Source: JBBQWT01 sp038210375
GTDB taxonomy: Bacteria > Acidobacteriota > Terriglobia > Terriglobales > Acidobacteriaceae
Length of the DNA stretch: 64,000 nt
NCBI GenBank assembly: GCA_038210375.1
Contig: JBBQWT010000002.1
Coordinates: forward strand, 1-64,000
Direction: 5' to 3'
Shown here: positions 26,267 to 33,963 of the stretch, one piece after another
How the letters are laid out: every line of letters begins with the position of its first letter
How positions within the stretch are numbered: position 1 is the first letter of the stretch
The notes under the pieces: model-generated
What the model saw: the letters and a program-made list of their open reading frames with translations, nothing else
Database searches by the model: none
What the model was told of the DNA's origin: nothing
Made by a program: the position numbers and the translations under genes

Positions 26267-27823
26267 TCAAACGGTGTTTCCGATCATCTCACGGTTGGCA
26301 AGCGCCATATCCTCTGCCCGTCTCATAGGCTGTATAAATCCATGAAGCGGGATGGAAAAAGTAAAACGGCTTCCCTTCCCCAACTCACTCTCCACCTTAA
26401 TCGTTCCTCCATGCCCTTCCACCAATCCCTTGGTGATTGCCAGCCCTAATCCGGTGCCCTCGCGCACACCACGGGCGGCGGTTCCAATCTGGCGGAAAGG
26501 GATGAAAATTACCTTCAAGTCCTCTTCGCGAATTCCGATGCCCGTGTCCCAAACGGATACTCTGGCAAAACCGTCATGCAACACCAGGTCAACGCCAACT
26601 TCTTTACCTCCCGGGCTGAACTTGATGGCATTGTCCAAAAGTTTATGCAAAACCTGGCGTAAACGGGCGGCGTCCCCGCTCACGCAAATATCAGTCTGTT
26701 CAGGCATCCTTACCTTGATTAACTGCGTCCCCCAACCTGCAACCTCATCGCGAACCAGAGAATTCATTGATATTTCGTCGTGCTGCAGCTTGATTTGACC
26801 TACTCCAAGTTTTGATATGTCCATTATGTCGTTGATCAGCAGCAGCAGTTGTTTTCCACCCTCCTGGATATGGCTGGCGAAACGGCGATGTTTCTCAGAC
26901 GTATCGGCGTCTGCAGCCAAAAGCTCTGAAAAGCCGGTGATCGCATTCAAGGGCGTGCGCAACTCGTGGCTGACACTGGCCAAGAATTCTCTCTGCAGAC
27001 GGCTGGCCTGCTCGACCTCAAAATTATGCCGTTCGAGCTCACGGTTTCTGGCCGCCACCTCTTCCGCAAGTTTTCGTTGGGTCTCATCCCGGGCAACTGC
27101 GTACATCAATTGCAGCGATGGAAACGGCGCAGCAGTCCACGATAGCCAAAGATAAGAGCCATCTTTGCAGAGGTAGCGATTAATGAATGACAAGGTCTCC
27201 ACGCCTTCGCTGATTTTTTTCGCCTCCGCCAAGGTGCTTTCCCGATCATCGGGGTGGACCAGATCAATGTAGGGAGTGGCAAGTATCTCCTCACAAGTAA
27301 ATCCAAGTTTCTTTTCCCAGGCTGGGTTAATACGCTTAAAGTACCCGTCGAATCCGATTACAGAGAGCATATCGAGAGACAACACGAAGAATTGTTGAGC
27401 TGTTTCTTTTTCAATGAATAGTGCTTCTTCCAGGGTCTTGCGCTCAATGGCATAGCGCAGCGCCTGGCGCAATCCGTGGGATTCACTAGCACCCTTGATG
27501 AGATAGTCCTGCGCTCCATTCTGCAACGCCTGCAGAGCCACCGATTCATCATTTAACCCGGTCAACACGACCAATGGCGTCCGCGGCGCCGCCTCCCGGG
27601 TCTTCCGAATCGAGTGCAACCCGCTGCAATCCGGCAACCCCATATCCAGCAAAATGGCGTCAAACCCTTCCTTCGCGAGATGCTGCTCAGCATTTTTCAT
27701 GCAATCTGCATGGGTGATGTCGATTTGCGGTGAATCGAGCTCTTTCAGCATTTCGCGCAACAGCACGGCATCTCCCGGGTTATCTTCGATGAGCAGCACC
27801 CGCACCACCTGGGCTCTACTCAT
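26267..27823 (-). CDS. Hybrid response regulator/PAS/sensor histidine kinase
   Basis: A 518-residue signalling protein. It has an N-terminal receiver (about 5-125; RVLLIEDNPGDAVLLREML, phospho-Asp in DAILLDMGLPDCSG), a PAS domain (about 145-260; LDMLSVIGFDGYFKRINPAW), a HisKA dimerisation helix with the phospho-His in SVSHELRTPLNAITGF, and a HATPase with N box DNAIKFSPGG and G boxes DTGIGIREEDL and GTGLGLAIT. There is no membrane segment, so it is cytoplasmic. A receiver ahead of the kinase core suggests it is itself controlled by phosphotransfer. The start overlaps the stop of the upstream response regulator by 8 nt; it is the last of three overlapping minus-strand signalling genes. Confidence 0.93.
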   Translation of the reverse strand: MSRAQVVRVLLIEDNPGDAVLLREMLKELDSPQIDITHADCMKNAEQHLAKEGFDAILLDMGLPDCSGLHSIRKTREAAPRTPLVVLTGLNDESVALQALQNGAQDYLIKGASESHGLRQALRYAIERKTLEEALFIEKETAQQFFVLSLDMLSVIGFDGYFKRINPAWEKKLGFTCEEILATPYIDLVHPDDRESTLAEAKKISEGVETLSFINRYLCKDGSYLWLSWTAAPFPSLQLMYAVARDETQRKLAEEVAARNRELERHNFEVEQASRLQREFLASVSHELRTPLNAITGFSELLAADADTSEKHRRFASHIQEGGKQLLLLINDIMDISKLGVGQIKLQHDEISMNSLVRDEVAGWGTQLIKVRMPEQTDICVSGDAARLRQVLHKLLDNAIKFSPGGKEVGVDLVLHDGFARVSVWDTGIGIREEDLKVIFIPFRQIGTAARGVREGTGLGLAITKGLVEGHGGTIKVESELGKGSRFTFSIPLHGFIQPMRRAEDMALANREMIGNTV

Positions 27824-28280
27824 CGCTTCCGCCCTGCTGCGGCAGCTTGGCTTTAACCAGCCAGAAATCGTTGATGCTGGTCACCAGTTTCTCGAACGCC
27901 TCTAATTGCACGGGTTTGCTGAGGTAGGAATTCGCGCATAATTGATAACACTTTAAGATGTCGACTTCCGACTCCGATGTGGTCAGGATCACAGTAGGAA
28001 TTTTCTTCAAGGCAGGATCTTCTTTAATGCTTGCCAACACCTCCCGGCCGTTCATGCGCGGAAGGTTTAAATCCAGCAGAATCAGGTCTGGGGGGGGTGA
28101 GTTCGCGTGCGCTCCCTCATGCCGCAGGAAAGACATAGCATCAAGCCCGTCGGTGGTGACATGAACCTCGATCGCCGGGTTCGCGGCGAGGAATGCCTCT
28201 CTTGTCAGCCTTGCGTCGCCAGGGCTGTCATCCACTAGAAGCACCTGAAACGCCGCGCCTTTGCCATTTACTGTTTTCAT
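27816..28280 (-). CDS. Single-domain response regulator (Rcp1-like)
   Basis: A 154-residue receiver-only protein. The acidic pocket is in LLVDDSPGDARLTREAF, the phospho-Asp in PDLILLDLNLPRMNG, the conserved Thr in TVILTTSESEVD and Lys in LSKPVQLEAFEKLV. The DSPGDARL and LNLPRMNG blocks match the Rcp1/CheY-like regulators that partner bacteriophytochrome-type kinases. No output domain. It lies between two kinase genes, overlapping one by 1 nt and the other by 8 nt, so it probably shuttles phosphate between them. Confidence 0.92.
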   Translation of the reverse strand: MKTVNGKGAAFQVLLVDDSPGDARLTREAFLAANPAIEVHVTTDGLDAMSFLRHEGAHANSPPPDLILLDLNLPRMNGREVLASIKEDPALKKIPTVILTTSESEVDILKCYQLCANSYLSKPVQLEAFEKLVTSINDFWLVKAKLPQQGGSDE

Positions 28281-30238
28281 CAGGGGTGCTCGCTAGCGGC
28301 GAGGGCGAACCGAAATGTTGAGCCTCGCCCCAATTCAGATTCGACGGAAATGCTGCCCCCATGCCGTTCCACGATTTTCTTGCAAATCGCCAGCCCGATA
28401 CCGGTTCCGGTAAACTCTTCCCGTTTATGCAAGCGTTGGAACATGCCGAAAATTTTTTCGAAATACTGCGAGTCAATTCCCAGTCCGTTGTCCTTCACCG
28501 AAAAAATGAATTTCCCGCCTCCGTTCCGGGTCGCGGAAATATGCACCCGCGGAACTTCCGCATTTTGATATTTGATGGCATTGCCAATCAGATTTTGGAA
28601 GAGCTGCACCAATTGGATTTCGTCCGCCATAACATTGGGCAGCGGATCGTGCGTCACCCGGGCGCCGCTGTCCCCAATGGCGCCGCTCAAATTGCTCAGG
28701 GCCCGATGGAGGGCCTCTTCACCCGACGTAGCCGATAGGTCCATGCCCTTGGTGCGTACTCGCGAATACTCCAGCAAATCGCGAATGAGCCGCTGCATTC
28801 GACTGGCCCCGTCCACTGCAAACCCGATGAATTCATCGGCATCCGCATCCAGCTTTCCCTTGTAGCGACGCGACAACAGCTGCGTGTAACTCGCAACCAT
28901 TCGCAGAGGCTCCTGCAGGTCGTGCGATGCAATATAGGCGAATTGCTCCAACTCGTCATTGGACCGGTTGAGCTCCTCCACTTTATGGAGCAGATTCGCC
29001 TCGGCTGCTTTGCGCACGCTGATGTCGCGGATGGCGGCCGTGACCAGGATGCCCTCCGCGCTCTCCAGTGGACTCAGCATGATTTCAATAGGAAATTCCG
29101 TCTCGTCCCTGCGCCGTCCCGTTAGCTCCATCCCGGTCCCGATCTGTTGCGCCAGGGCATCTTCGGTGGAACGCAGCGCATCCGCCACCAGCCGCTCCGC
29201 AAAACCCTCCGGAATAACGTTCTTCACCTTTTGCCCCACCAGCTCGTTGCGGTGATAACCGAACTGCTTTTCCGCCTGCAAGTTCAGCAGCACGATCTCT
29301 CCCCTCTGGTTCACCACCACCATCGCGTCCGGCGCCGCTTCCAGTAGCCCCCGGTATCTGCCCTCCATTTGCGCCAAATGGGTTTCCGCCGCCTTGCGCA
29401 CGCTGATGTCGCGGATGGCCGCCGTCACCAGAATGCCTTCCGCGCTCTCCAGCGGGCTCAGCATGATCTCAATGGGAAATTCGCTTCCATTTTTTCGCCG
29501 CCCGTACAACTCGATCCCCGTTCCTATTTGCTGCGCCAACGCTTGCGCCGCGGTTCGCGTTCCATCCGCCACCAGCCGCTCTGCAAACCCCTCCGGAATG
29601 ATGTTCGTCACCTTTTGCCCCACCAGCTCGTTGCGGCGATAACCAAACTCTTTTTCCGCTTGCACATTCAGCAGCACTATCTTTCCCTTCTCGTTCACCA
29701 CCACCATCGCATCCGGCGCCGCTTCCAGCAGCCCGCGATACTTTGCCTCCGATTCCTTGCTCTCGCTGAGATCACGGCTTACTTCCCAAAAACCCCTCAC
29801 CTGTCCATCTCTCTCCCGTAACCTGGTGGTTGTGACCTTTGCCAGGTACAGCGATCCGTCCTTGCGCATCCGCATGCCCTCTTCTTCCAACCGGCCAATT
29901 GCTGCAGTCAGGCGGAGCACTTCGGTCGGCCGGCCTTCGACAATATCTTCCGGAGTAAAGAAACAGGAAAAATTATGGTTGAGAATCTCTTCGGACTGGT
30001 ATCCTTTGGTTCGCTCGGCGCCCGCGTTCCAACTCAATACCATCCCTTCCGGATCCAGCATGACGACGGCATATTCCTGCAAGGCATCTACAAGCATCAG
30101 GCAATTTTCCTCGCAGTCATGCAGAGGTTCATTCCGGAGGTGATTTTTCGAGGCCCCGCTTAATGCCCCGGCGAAAGGTGGGAAGGACGACCTTAGTGCG
30201 AGTGCCACCTTGCTCATCATGCCTGATATCCTCTCCAC
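28280..30238 (-). CDS. Multi-PAS sensor histidine kinase (phytochrome-like kinase core)
   Basis: A 652-residue cytoplasmic kinase with three PAS domains. The first is at about 50-170 (LQEYAVVMLDPEGMVLSWNA, GYQSEEILNHNFSCFF). Two nearly identical ones follow (each RYRGLLEAAPDAMVVVN or KYRGLLEAAPDAMVVVN up to VTAAIRDISVRKAAE). The kinase core has phospho-His in ASHDLQEPLRMVASYTQLLS, as in phytochrome-type kinases, and a HATPase with DNGLGIDSQYF and GTGIGLAICKK. No phytochrome GAF/PHY domain or chromophore Cys is present, so the signal is unknown. First gene of the three-gene signalling unit. Confidence 0.93.
   Translation of the reverse strand: MERISGMMSKVALALRSSFPPFAGALSGASKNHLRNEPLHDCEENCLMLVDALQEYAVVMLDPEGMVLSWNAGAERTKGYQSEEILNHNFSCFFTPEDIVEGRPTEVLRLTAAIGRLEEEGMRMRKDGSLYLAKVTTTRLRERDGQVRGFWEVSRDLSESKESEAKYRGLLEAAPDAMVVVNEKGKIVLLNVQAEKEFGYRRNELVGQKVTNIIPEGFAERLVADGTRTAAQALAQQIGTGIELYGRRKNGSEFPIEIMLSPLESAEGILVTAAIRDISVRKAAETHLAQMEGRYRGLLEAAPDAMVVVNQRGEIVLLNLQAEKQFGYHRNELVGQKVKNVIPEGFAERLVADALRSTEDALAQQIGTGMELTGRRRDETEFPIEIMLSPLESAEGILVTAAIRDISVRKAAEANLLHKVEELNRSNDELEQFAYIASHDLQEPLRMVASYTQLLSRRYKGKLDADADEFIGFAVDGASRMQRLIRDLLEYSRVRTKGMDLSATSGEEALHRALSNLSGAIGDSGARVTHDPLPNVMADEIQLVQLFQNLIGNAIKYQNAEVPRVHISATRNGGGKFIFSVKDNGLGIDSQYFEKIFGMFQRLHKREEFTGTGIGLAICKKIVERHGGSISVESELGRGSTFRFALAASEHP
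28990..29757 (-). repeat. Tandem duplication of a PAS-coding segment (about 384 bp)
   Basis: Two adjacent blocks about 384 bp apart encode near-identical PAS domains. For example TTGCGCACGCTGATGTCGCG occurs at about 29010 and about 29394 on the plus strand. Protein blocks ESAEGILVTAAIRDISVRKA and IPEGFAERLVAD are identical in both. Confidence 0.85.
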
Positions 30239-30606
30239 CCAGTGGAAATGGGCTTGATTCCAATTTCACCTGGTAGAGATCCGTTCGATTAGAATCTGAC
30301 CCGTTCCGCCAGGGCGGGACCCAAATTCTTGATTAAGATCTGGCCCCTGGTTTGGCCAAAATGCTCAATGCAATTATGGGTGAGGCTGTAGGTGGGTGGG
30401 TCACAAATCAGCGATCAATCGACCATTCCAGTCCCATTTTGGAGCGTGGGAATTTTCTTGGATGATCTCAATTCAAAACAGGAACGCGTAGGAAGAAGGA
30501 TTGAAAAAATCTTCAATCAATTTCAGATGCAGGCCGGGTGCGGCGCCGAATCCACGGTTACCTTTGCGCCGCATGGTTTATTTTTTCTTTGATGATGGAG
30601 CGAATA
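30239..30606 (-). other. Intergenic region (368 bp), no gene seen
   Basis: Lies between the start of the multi-PAS kinase gene and the stop of the yihY/brkB gene. It should hold the promoter of the signalling operon. A weak GC hairpin (GTTCCGC near 30303, GCGGGAC near 30314) is present. The short plus-strand open frame at 30392-30592 has no ribosome-binding site or recognisable features. Confidence 0.4.
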
Positions 30607-31536
30607 TCAAGACTGCGTAGCTTCCCCAGCCATGCGGTCCGGCGCCCGCTCCTGCAGCGGCTTGCCTGATGCTTCGACCGTTTCCCCGGCTTCCCGTTCG
30701 ATTCCGGCATTGACCGCTCCCCCAATCAAGATCGAGGCCCCGGTAAAGTAAAACCAGAGCAGCAGAATGATCACCGCGCCCAGTGAACCGTAGGTGCGGC
30801 TGAAGGAATTGAAGTAGTGCAGGTACAGGCGAAAGCCGAACGAGCCCGCCACCCATATGGCGGCGCCCAGCACTGCCCCGGGCGTACCCCACGACCAGCT
30901 CCGCCGGGCCACGTTAGGCGCGCTGTAATAAACCAGGTCGTAGCCGATGATGATGAAGGCCACTACGATGAGCCATTCCGCCGCCTGGAATATGAAATTG
31001 AAGCTATCCCCCATGCCTAGCATTCGTGACAGTCGGTCGGAGATCGTGCGCTCGAACAACACCAGCGACAGGGCGCCCACGATCACCGCCGACAACACGG
31101 TGGTGAGCTTGATGGCTACCATTCTGACGCGCCACCATTTACGGGTTTCAGTCACTCCGTAGGCATCATTGAGCGTGTCGCAGATAGCGCTCATTCCGCT
31201 GGAGGCCGCCCATAAAGCTCCGATCAAGCCCAGCAATACTTTCTTGCCGTCGCTGGCCTTGAGGATCTGGTCCATGGTGTCACTGATCAACTGCGCGGCC
31301 GAGGCCGGCGCGATTCGCGACAACGACTGTATGAGATTGGTTCGGATGCCGACGCCGCTGGCGTCCAGCAGGCCCAGCATCGACAGCATGAACATCAGCA
31401 GGGGAAACAGCGCCAGCAAAAAATAATAGGAAAGCTCGGCCGAACGCCCCACGATGTTGACCCGGCCCACGTCCCTGGCCAGGGTCTTGAGGTATTGCCC
31501 GATACCGACGTTCCGCAACTTCCACATTGAGGCCAT
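30607..31536 (-). CDS. YihY/virulence factor BrkB family membrane protein
   Basis: Integral membrane protein of 309 residues with about six helices. Family features are LSYYFLLALFPLLMFMLSML near the N-terminus, LLGLIGALWAASSGMSAICD in the middle, NDAYGVTETRKWWRVRMVAI, and the terminal helix block YGSLGAVIILLLWFYFTGAS followed by ILIGGAVNAGIE. Function in the family is not settled; old proposals of RNase BN and complement resistance are not supported by these features. Monocistronic by spacing. Confidence 0.9.
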   Translation of the reverse strand: MASMWKLRNVGIGQYLKTLARDVGRVNIVGRSAELSYYFLLALFPLLMFMLSMLGLLDASGVGIRTNLIQSLSRIAPASAAQLISDTMDQILKASDGKKVLLGLIGALWAASSGMSAICDTLNDAYGVTETRKWWRVRMVAIKLTTVLSAVIVGALSLVLFERTISDRLSRMLGMGDSFNFIFQAAEWLIVVAFIIIGYDLVYYSAPNVARRSWSWGTPGAVLGAAIWVAGSFGFRLYLHYFNSFSRTYGSLGAVIILLLWFYFTGASILIGGAVNAGIEREAGETVEASGKPLQERAPDRMAGEATQS

Positions 31537-31599
31537 AAGCAGAAGTACTCTAGCTTCTTTCCCGCTGTAGCGGCGATTTCATACCGTATCTTGCACACT

Positions 31600-31636
31600 A
31601 AAAACCGGCCGGCAGCTGGTAAAGCGTGCCGGCCGG
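31600..31636 (-). terminator. Strong Rho-independent terminator of the histone-like gene
   Basis: CCGGCCGGCA at 31605-31614 and TGCCGGCCGG at 31627-31636 form a perfect 10-bp stem with a 12-nt loop. Five A at 31600-31604 on the plus strand give a T tract after the hairpin on the minus strand. It lies 31 nt past the stop of the basic protein gene. Confidence 0.85.
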
Positions 31637-31667
31637 CCATGAGATCACCCTCGTGTTGGCCCAGTTT

Positions 31668-32354
31668 TTACTCTTTTTCGCGCGCGCGAGGGTCAGTGGG
31701 ATCCACCACTTCAGCGGCGGATTTACCCGCTACCGCGCCCGCAACCCCGCCCACGACCGCTCCCACCGCAATCCCAATTGGGCCGCCCACGGCCCCTATA
31801 AGGGCCCCGGCTGATGCCCCGCCGGCCGCTCCGAGGCCGGTTCCCACCGGATGACTGCCCTTCTGGCCGGTCAACGGGTCGCGGTTGACAACCGGCCGGG
31901 TGCTGATCCCAACCTTGCGTTCCACTTTGCGCACCGTCTTGGTGACGCCCCTGCCTACCTTGCGGGTTTCCTTTTTCACGCCGCCGGCGACTGTTTCGGC
32001 GCCACCCTTTACCCCATCCCATCCTTTGACCACGGTGCGCTTGACCTTCTTACCGACGGTTGCGGTTTTGCGCGCGGTCTTGCGCGTGACCCGCACGGCC
32101 TTGCGTGACGTCTTCCGCGCCACGGTTGCGGTCTTGCGCGAAGCGCTGCGCGCCGCGGTGGCGGTTTTTCGTGAAGTCTTGCGCGCGACTTTGCGGGCAG
32201 TTGTACGTTTCCGGCTGGGCGCGGTTCTCTTCGCCGCGGTACGCGTCCCCGAGCGCTTAGAGGCGGAACTCCTGCTGGTTTTGCTTTTTCCTGAAGTCTT
32301 GCCTCGTGTGCTTCGGCGTTTCCCCGCACTGCTTCTCGACGATGTCTTCTTCAT
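31668..32354 (-). CDS. Histone H1-like basic protein with C-terminal glycine-zipper domain
   Basis: A 228-residue two-part protein. Residues about 1-105 are Lys/Arg/Ser/Thr/Ala repeats (RKTSRKTATAARSASRKTAT and similar), like the C-terminal tail of histone H1 and bacterial HC2-type proteins. A linker (about 105-150) contains WDGVKGGAETVAGGVKKETR. Residues about 165-215 form a hydrophobic Gly/Ala stretch (GAAGGASAGALIGAVGGPIG, AVVGGVAGAVAGKSAAE), a glycine zipper able to enter membranes. The start at 32354 has AAGGGGGAAGC directly upstream. DNA binding is likely from composition. The membrane-like tail is unusual for a nucleoid protein and could tether DNA to the membrane. Confidence 0.75.
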   Translation of the reverse strand: MKKTSSRSSAGKRRSTRGKTSGKSKTSRSSASKRSGTRTAAKRTAPSRKRTTARKVARKTSRKTATAARSASRKTATVARKTSRKAVRVTRKTARKTATVGKKVKRTVVKGWDGVKGGAETVAGGVKKETRKVGRGVTKTVRKVERKVGISTRPVVNRDPLTGQKGSHPVGTGLGAAGGASAGALIGAVGGPIGIAVGAVVGGVAGAVAGKSAAEVVDPTDPRAREKE

Positions 32355-32490
32355 GCTTCCCCCTTGAATTGTCGGATTAAGCTCCTGCTGCTGATTAGAG
32401 CCGAAGGGCCGAGGTTTTAGTTGTATCAAGATTGGTTTCAATCGGGCCGAAACTGAATGTCATTCCGGCGTCGCCGGCGCCCGCGCTGTA

Positions 32491-33342
32491 TCACCGGCCT
32501 TCGATTCCGTATTTTCTCGCCAGAAATTTCCGCAGCCTGGGCGGCAGGACCTCTGACAGTTCCTGCCAGGTAAGCACCTTGCAGCGCATCCGCAAATCGA
32601 AAATCTTGATGCAGAAAATGATCTCGTACCAGCTTTCAATCAAATCGGGACGGCGGCCATCGGCGAGCAGGCAGAAAGATGCCTTGCGATCGTGGGCCGC
32701 CAGCACATTGCGTATCAGTTGGTACCCGCGCAAACTCCCTCCCGCGCGAGGCAGCCGGCGGGCGTCAAACACTTCTCTGAAATGGCTGTAGTTCTTGAGC
32801 GCGTCCCGGGTCTTCAGTTGAAAATTCCCCTCGCTAAGTTTGGCCTCCAACAGCAGGTTTCCCAGCCGCATATCAATTTCGGTGCCGTCAGCCTTCCCGC
32901 CCGCCATCGGCACCCGTGCCCTCACTCCAAATTCCGGAACGCTTCCCGCCTCGACTCCCAGAAGTGCGGCCACACGGCCGTCTCGCCACACCCCGGGATA
33001 ACAAAAGCAGTTCATCAGCAAGGCATCGGAGCTCACCGCGCAATCCAGCTGGCGATAGGCTTGTTCTTTGTGCGGAAAAACCCTGGCCGCCTGGGAATGT
33101 CCGCGGTGGAGGCGATGCATCCACGCCGGATTTCTCTGTATGGCTCGATAGGTCGCGGGAAGAAAGTTTCCATGGCTCGCATCCGACTCCACTGGCTCGT
33201 AACAGACCGAAGGGACTGTGCCATAGCTCAGCGCGTGCGGCAGGTTCTCTTCCGCCGCGAACTGCAGCCCACGAAGAGACACCTCGCGCCGCAGAGCGGC
33301 GCTCCTTGATAATGAAGTGAAAAGACTCTGCGGCTTCGCCAT
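32491..33342 (-). CDS. PD-(D/E)XK nuclease-like protein of unknown role
   Basis: A 283-residue soluble protein. The segment GTEIDMRLGNLLLEAKLSEG has the D-x(n)-E-x-K pattern of PD-(D/E)XK nucleases (D157, E166, K168), after AALLGVEAGSVPEFGVRARV. The rest is mostly helical with Trp/Tyr-rich blocks. It resembles the PGN_0703-type putative restriction endonucleases I know, but no methyltransferase or specificity gene is nearby, so a restriction role is not shown. Cys-containing block MNCFCYPGVW lies at about 110-119. It is isolated between the histone-like gene and msrB. Confidence 0.6.
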   Translation of the reverse strand: MAKPQSLFTSLSRSAALRREVSLRGLQFAAEENLPHALSYGTVPSVCYEPVESDASHGNFLPATYRAIQRNPAWMHRLHRGHSQAARVFPHKEQAYRQLDCAVSSDALLMNCFCYPGVWRDGRVAALLGVEAGSVPEFGVRARVPMAGGKADGTEIDMRLGNLLLEAKLSEGNFQLKTRDALKNYSHFREVFDARRLPRAGGSLRGYQLIRNVLAAHDRKASFCLLADGRRPDLIESWYEIIFCIKIFDLRMRCKVLTWQELSEVLPPRLRKFLARKYGIEGR

Positions 33343-33530
33343 CTTAAAGTGATGATAGCGAATAAAAAGCGAAAATAATACTGGCCCTGCCGAATCCCCC
33401 CGGCTTGATAGGCTGGTGAAGCATTTCCAATCCGCGTGAATCTAACCATTAGGGCTGAAACAAAACCAAGCCGGCCCCCCGGTCAATACCCGGAGATTCA
33501 GTTATTGTTCTTCAAGGAAGGAACGAACTA

Positions 33531-33959
33531 ATGGCAGACAAAGTGGAAAAAACTGATGCCGAATGGAAAGCATTACTCACCCCGGAACAATACGAGGTCA
33601 TGCGCCGCAAGGGCACGGAAAGGCCCTTCACCGGCAAGCTTCTTGATAATCATGACCATGGCATCTATCGCTGCGCAGGCTGCGGAAATGAGCTATTCAG
33701 CTCCGACACCAAGTTCGAATCCGGGTCCGGCTGGCCCAGCTTCTGGGCGCCGCTCTCGCCGGAAAACGTAAATACCGAAACCGACTCCAAGTTCGGCATG
33801 CGCCGTACCGAGGTTCTGTGCAGCCAGTGCGGCGCCCACCTGGGACACGTTTTCGACGACGGCCCCAAACCCACGAACCAGCGCTACTGCATGAATTCCG
33901 CCGCCCTGGATTTTGAAAAAAAAGATTCAGGATCAAAGGACGCTTTCAACAAGGAGTAA
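33531..33959 (+). CDS. msrB: Peptide-methionine (R)-S-oxide reductase
   Basis: MsrB repairs the R epimer of methionine sulfoxide in proteins. It has 142 residues. Zinc-binding Cys pairs are C48/C51 (YRCAGCGNELF) and C97/C100 (VLCSQCGAHLGHVFDDGP). The catalytic Cys is C120 in QRYCMNSAALDF. FESGSGWPSFW is the substrate pocket. A strong AAGGAAGG ribosome-binding site precedes the ATG. It converges on acs, whose stop is 4 nt away. Confidence 0.96.
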   Translation: MADKVEKTDAEWKALLTPEQYEVMRRKGTERPFTGKLLDNHDHGIYRCAGCGNELFSSDTKFESGSGWPSFWAPLSPENVNTETDSKFGMRRTEVLCSQCGAHLGHVFDDGPKPTNQRYCMNSAALDFEKKDSGSKDAFNKE

Positions 33960-33963
33960 ACGT

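Noticed and set aside
30392..30592. Plus-strand 66-codon frame between kinase and yihY genes
   Set aside because: No ribosome-binding site, odd composition, and it is isolated on the opposite strand to both neighbours.
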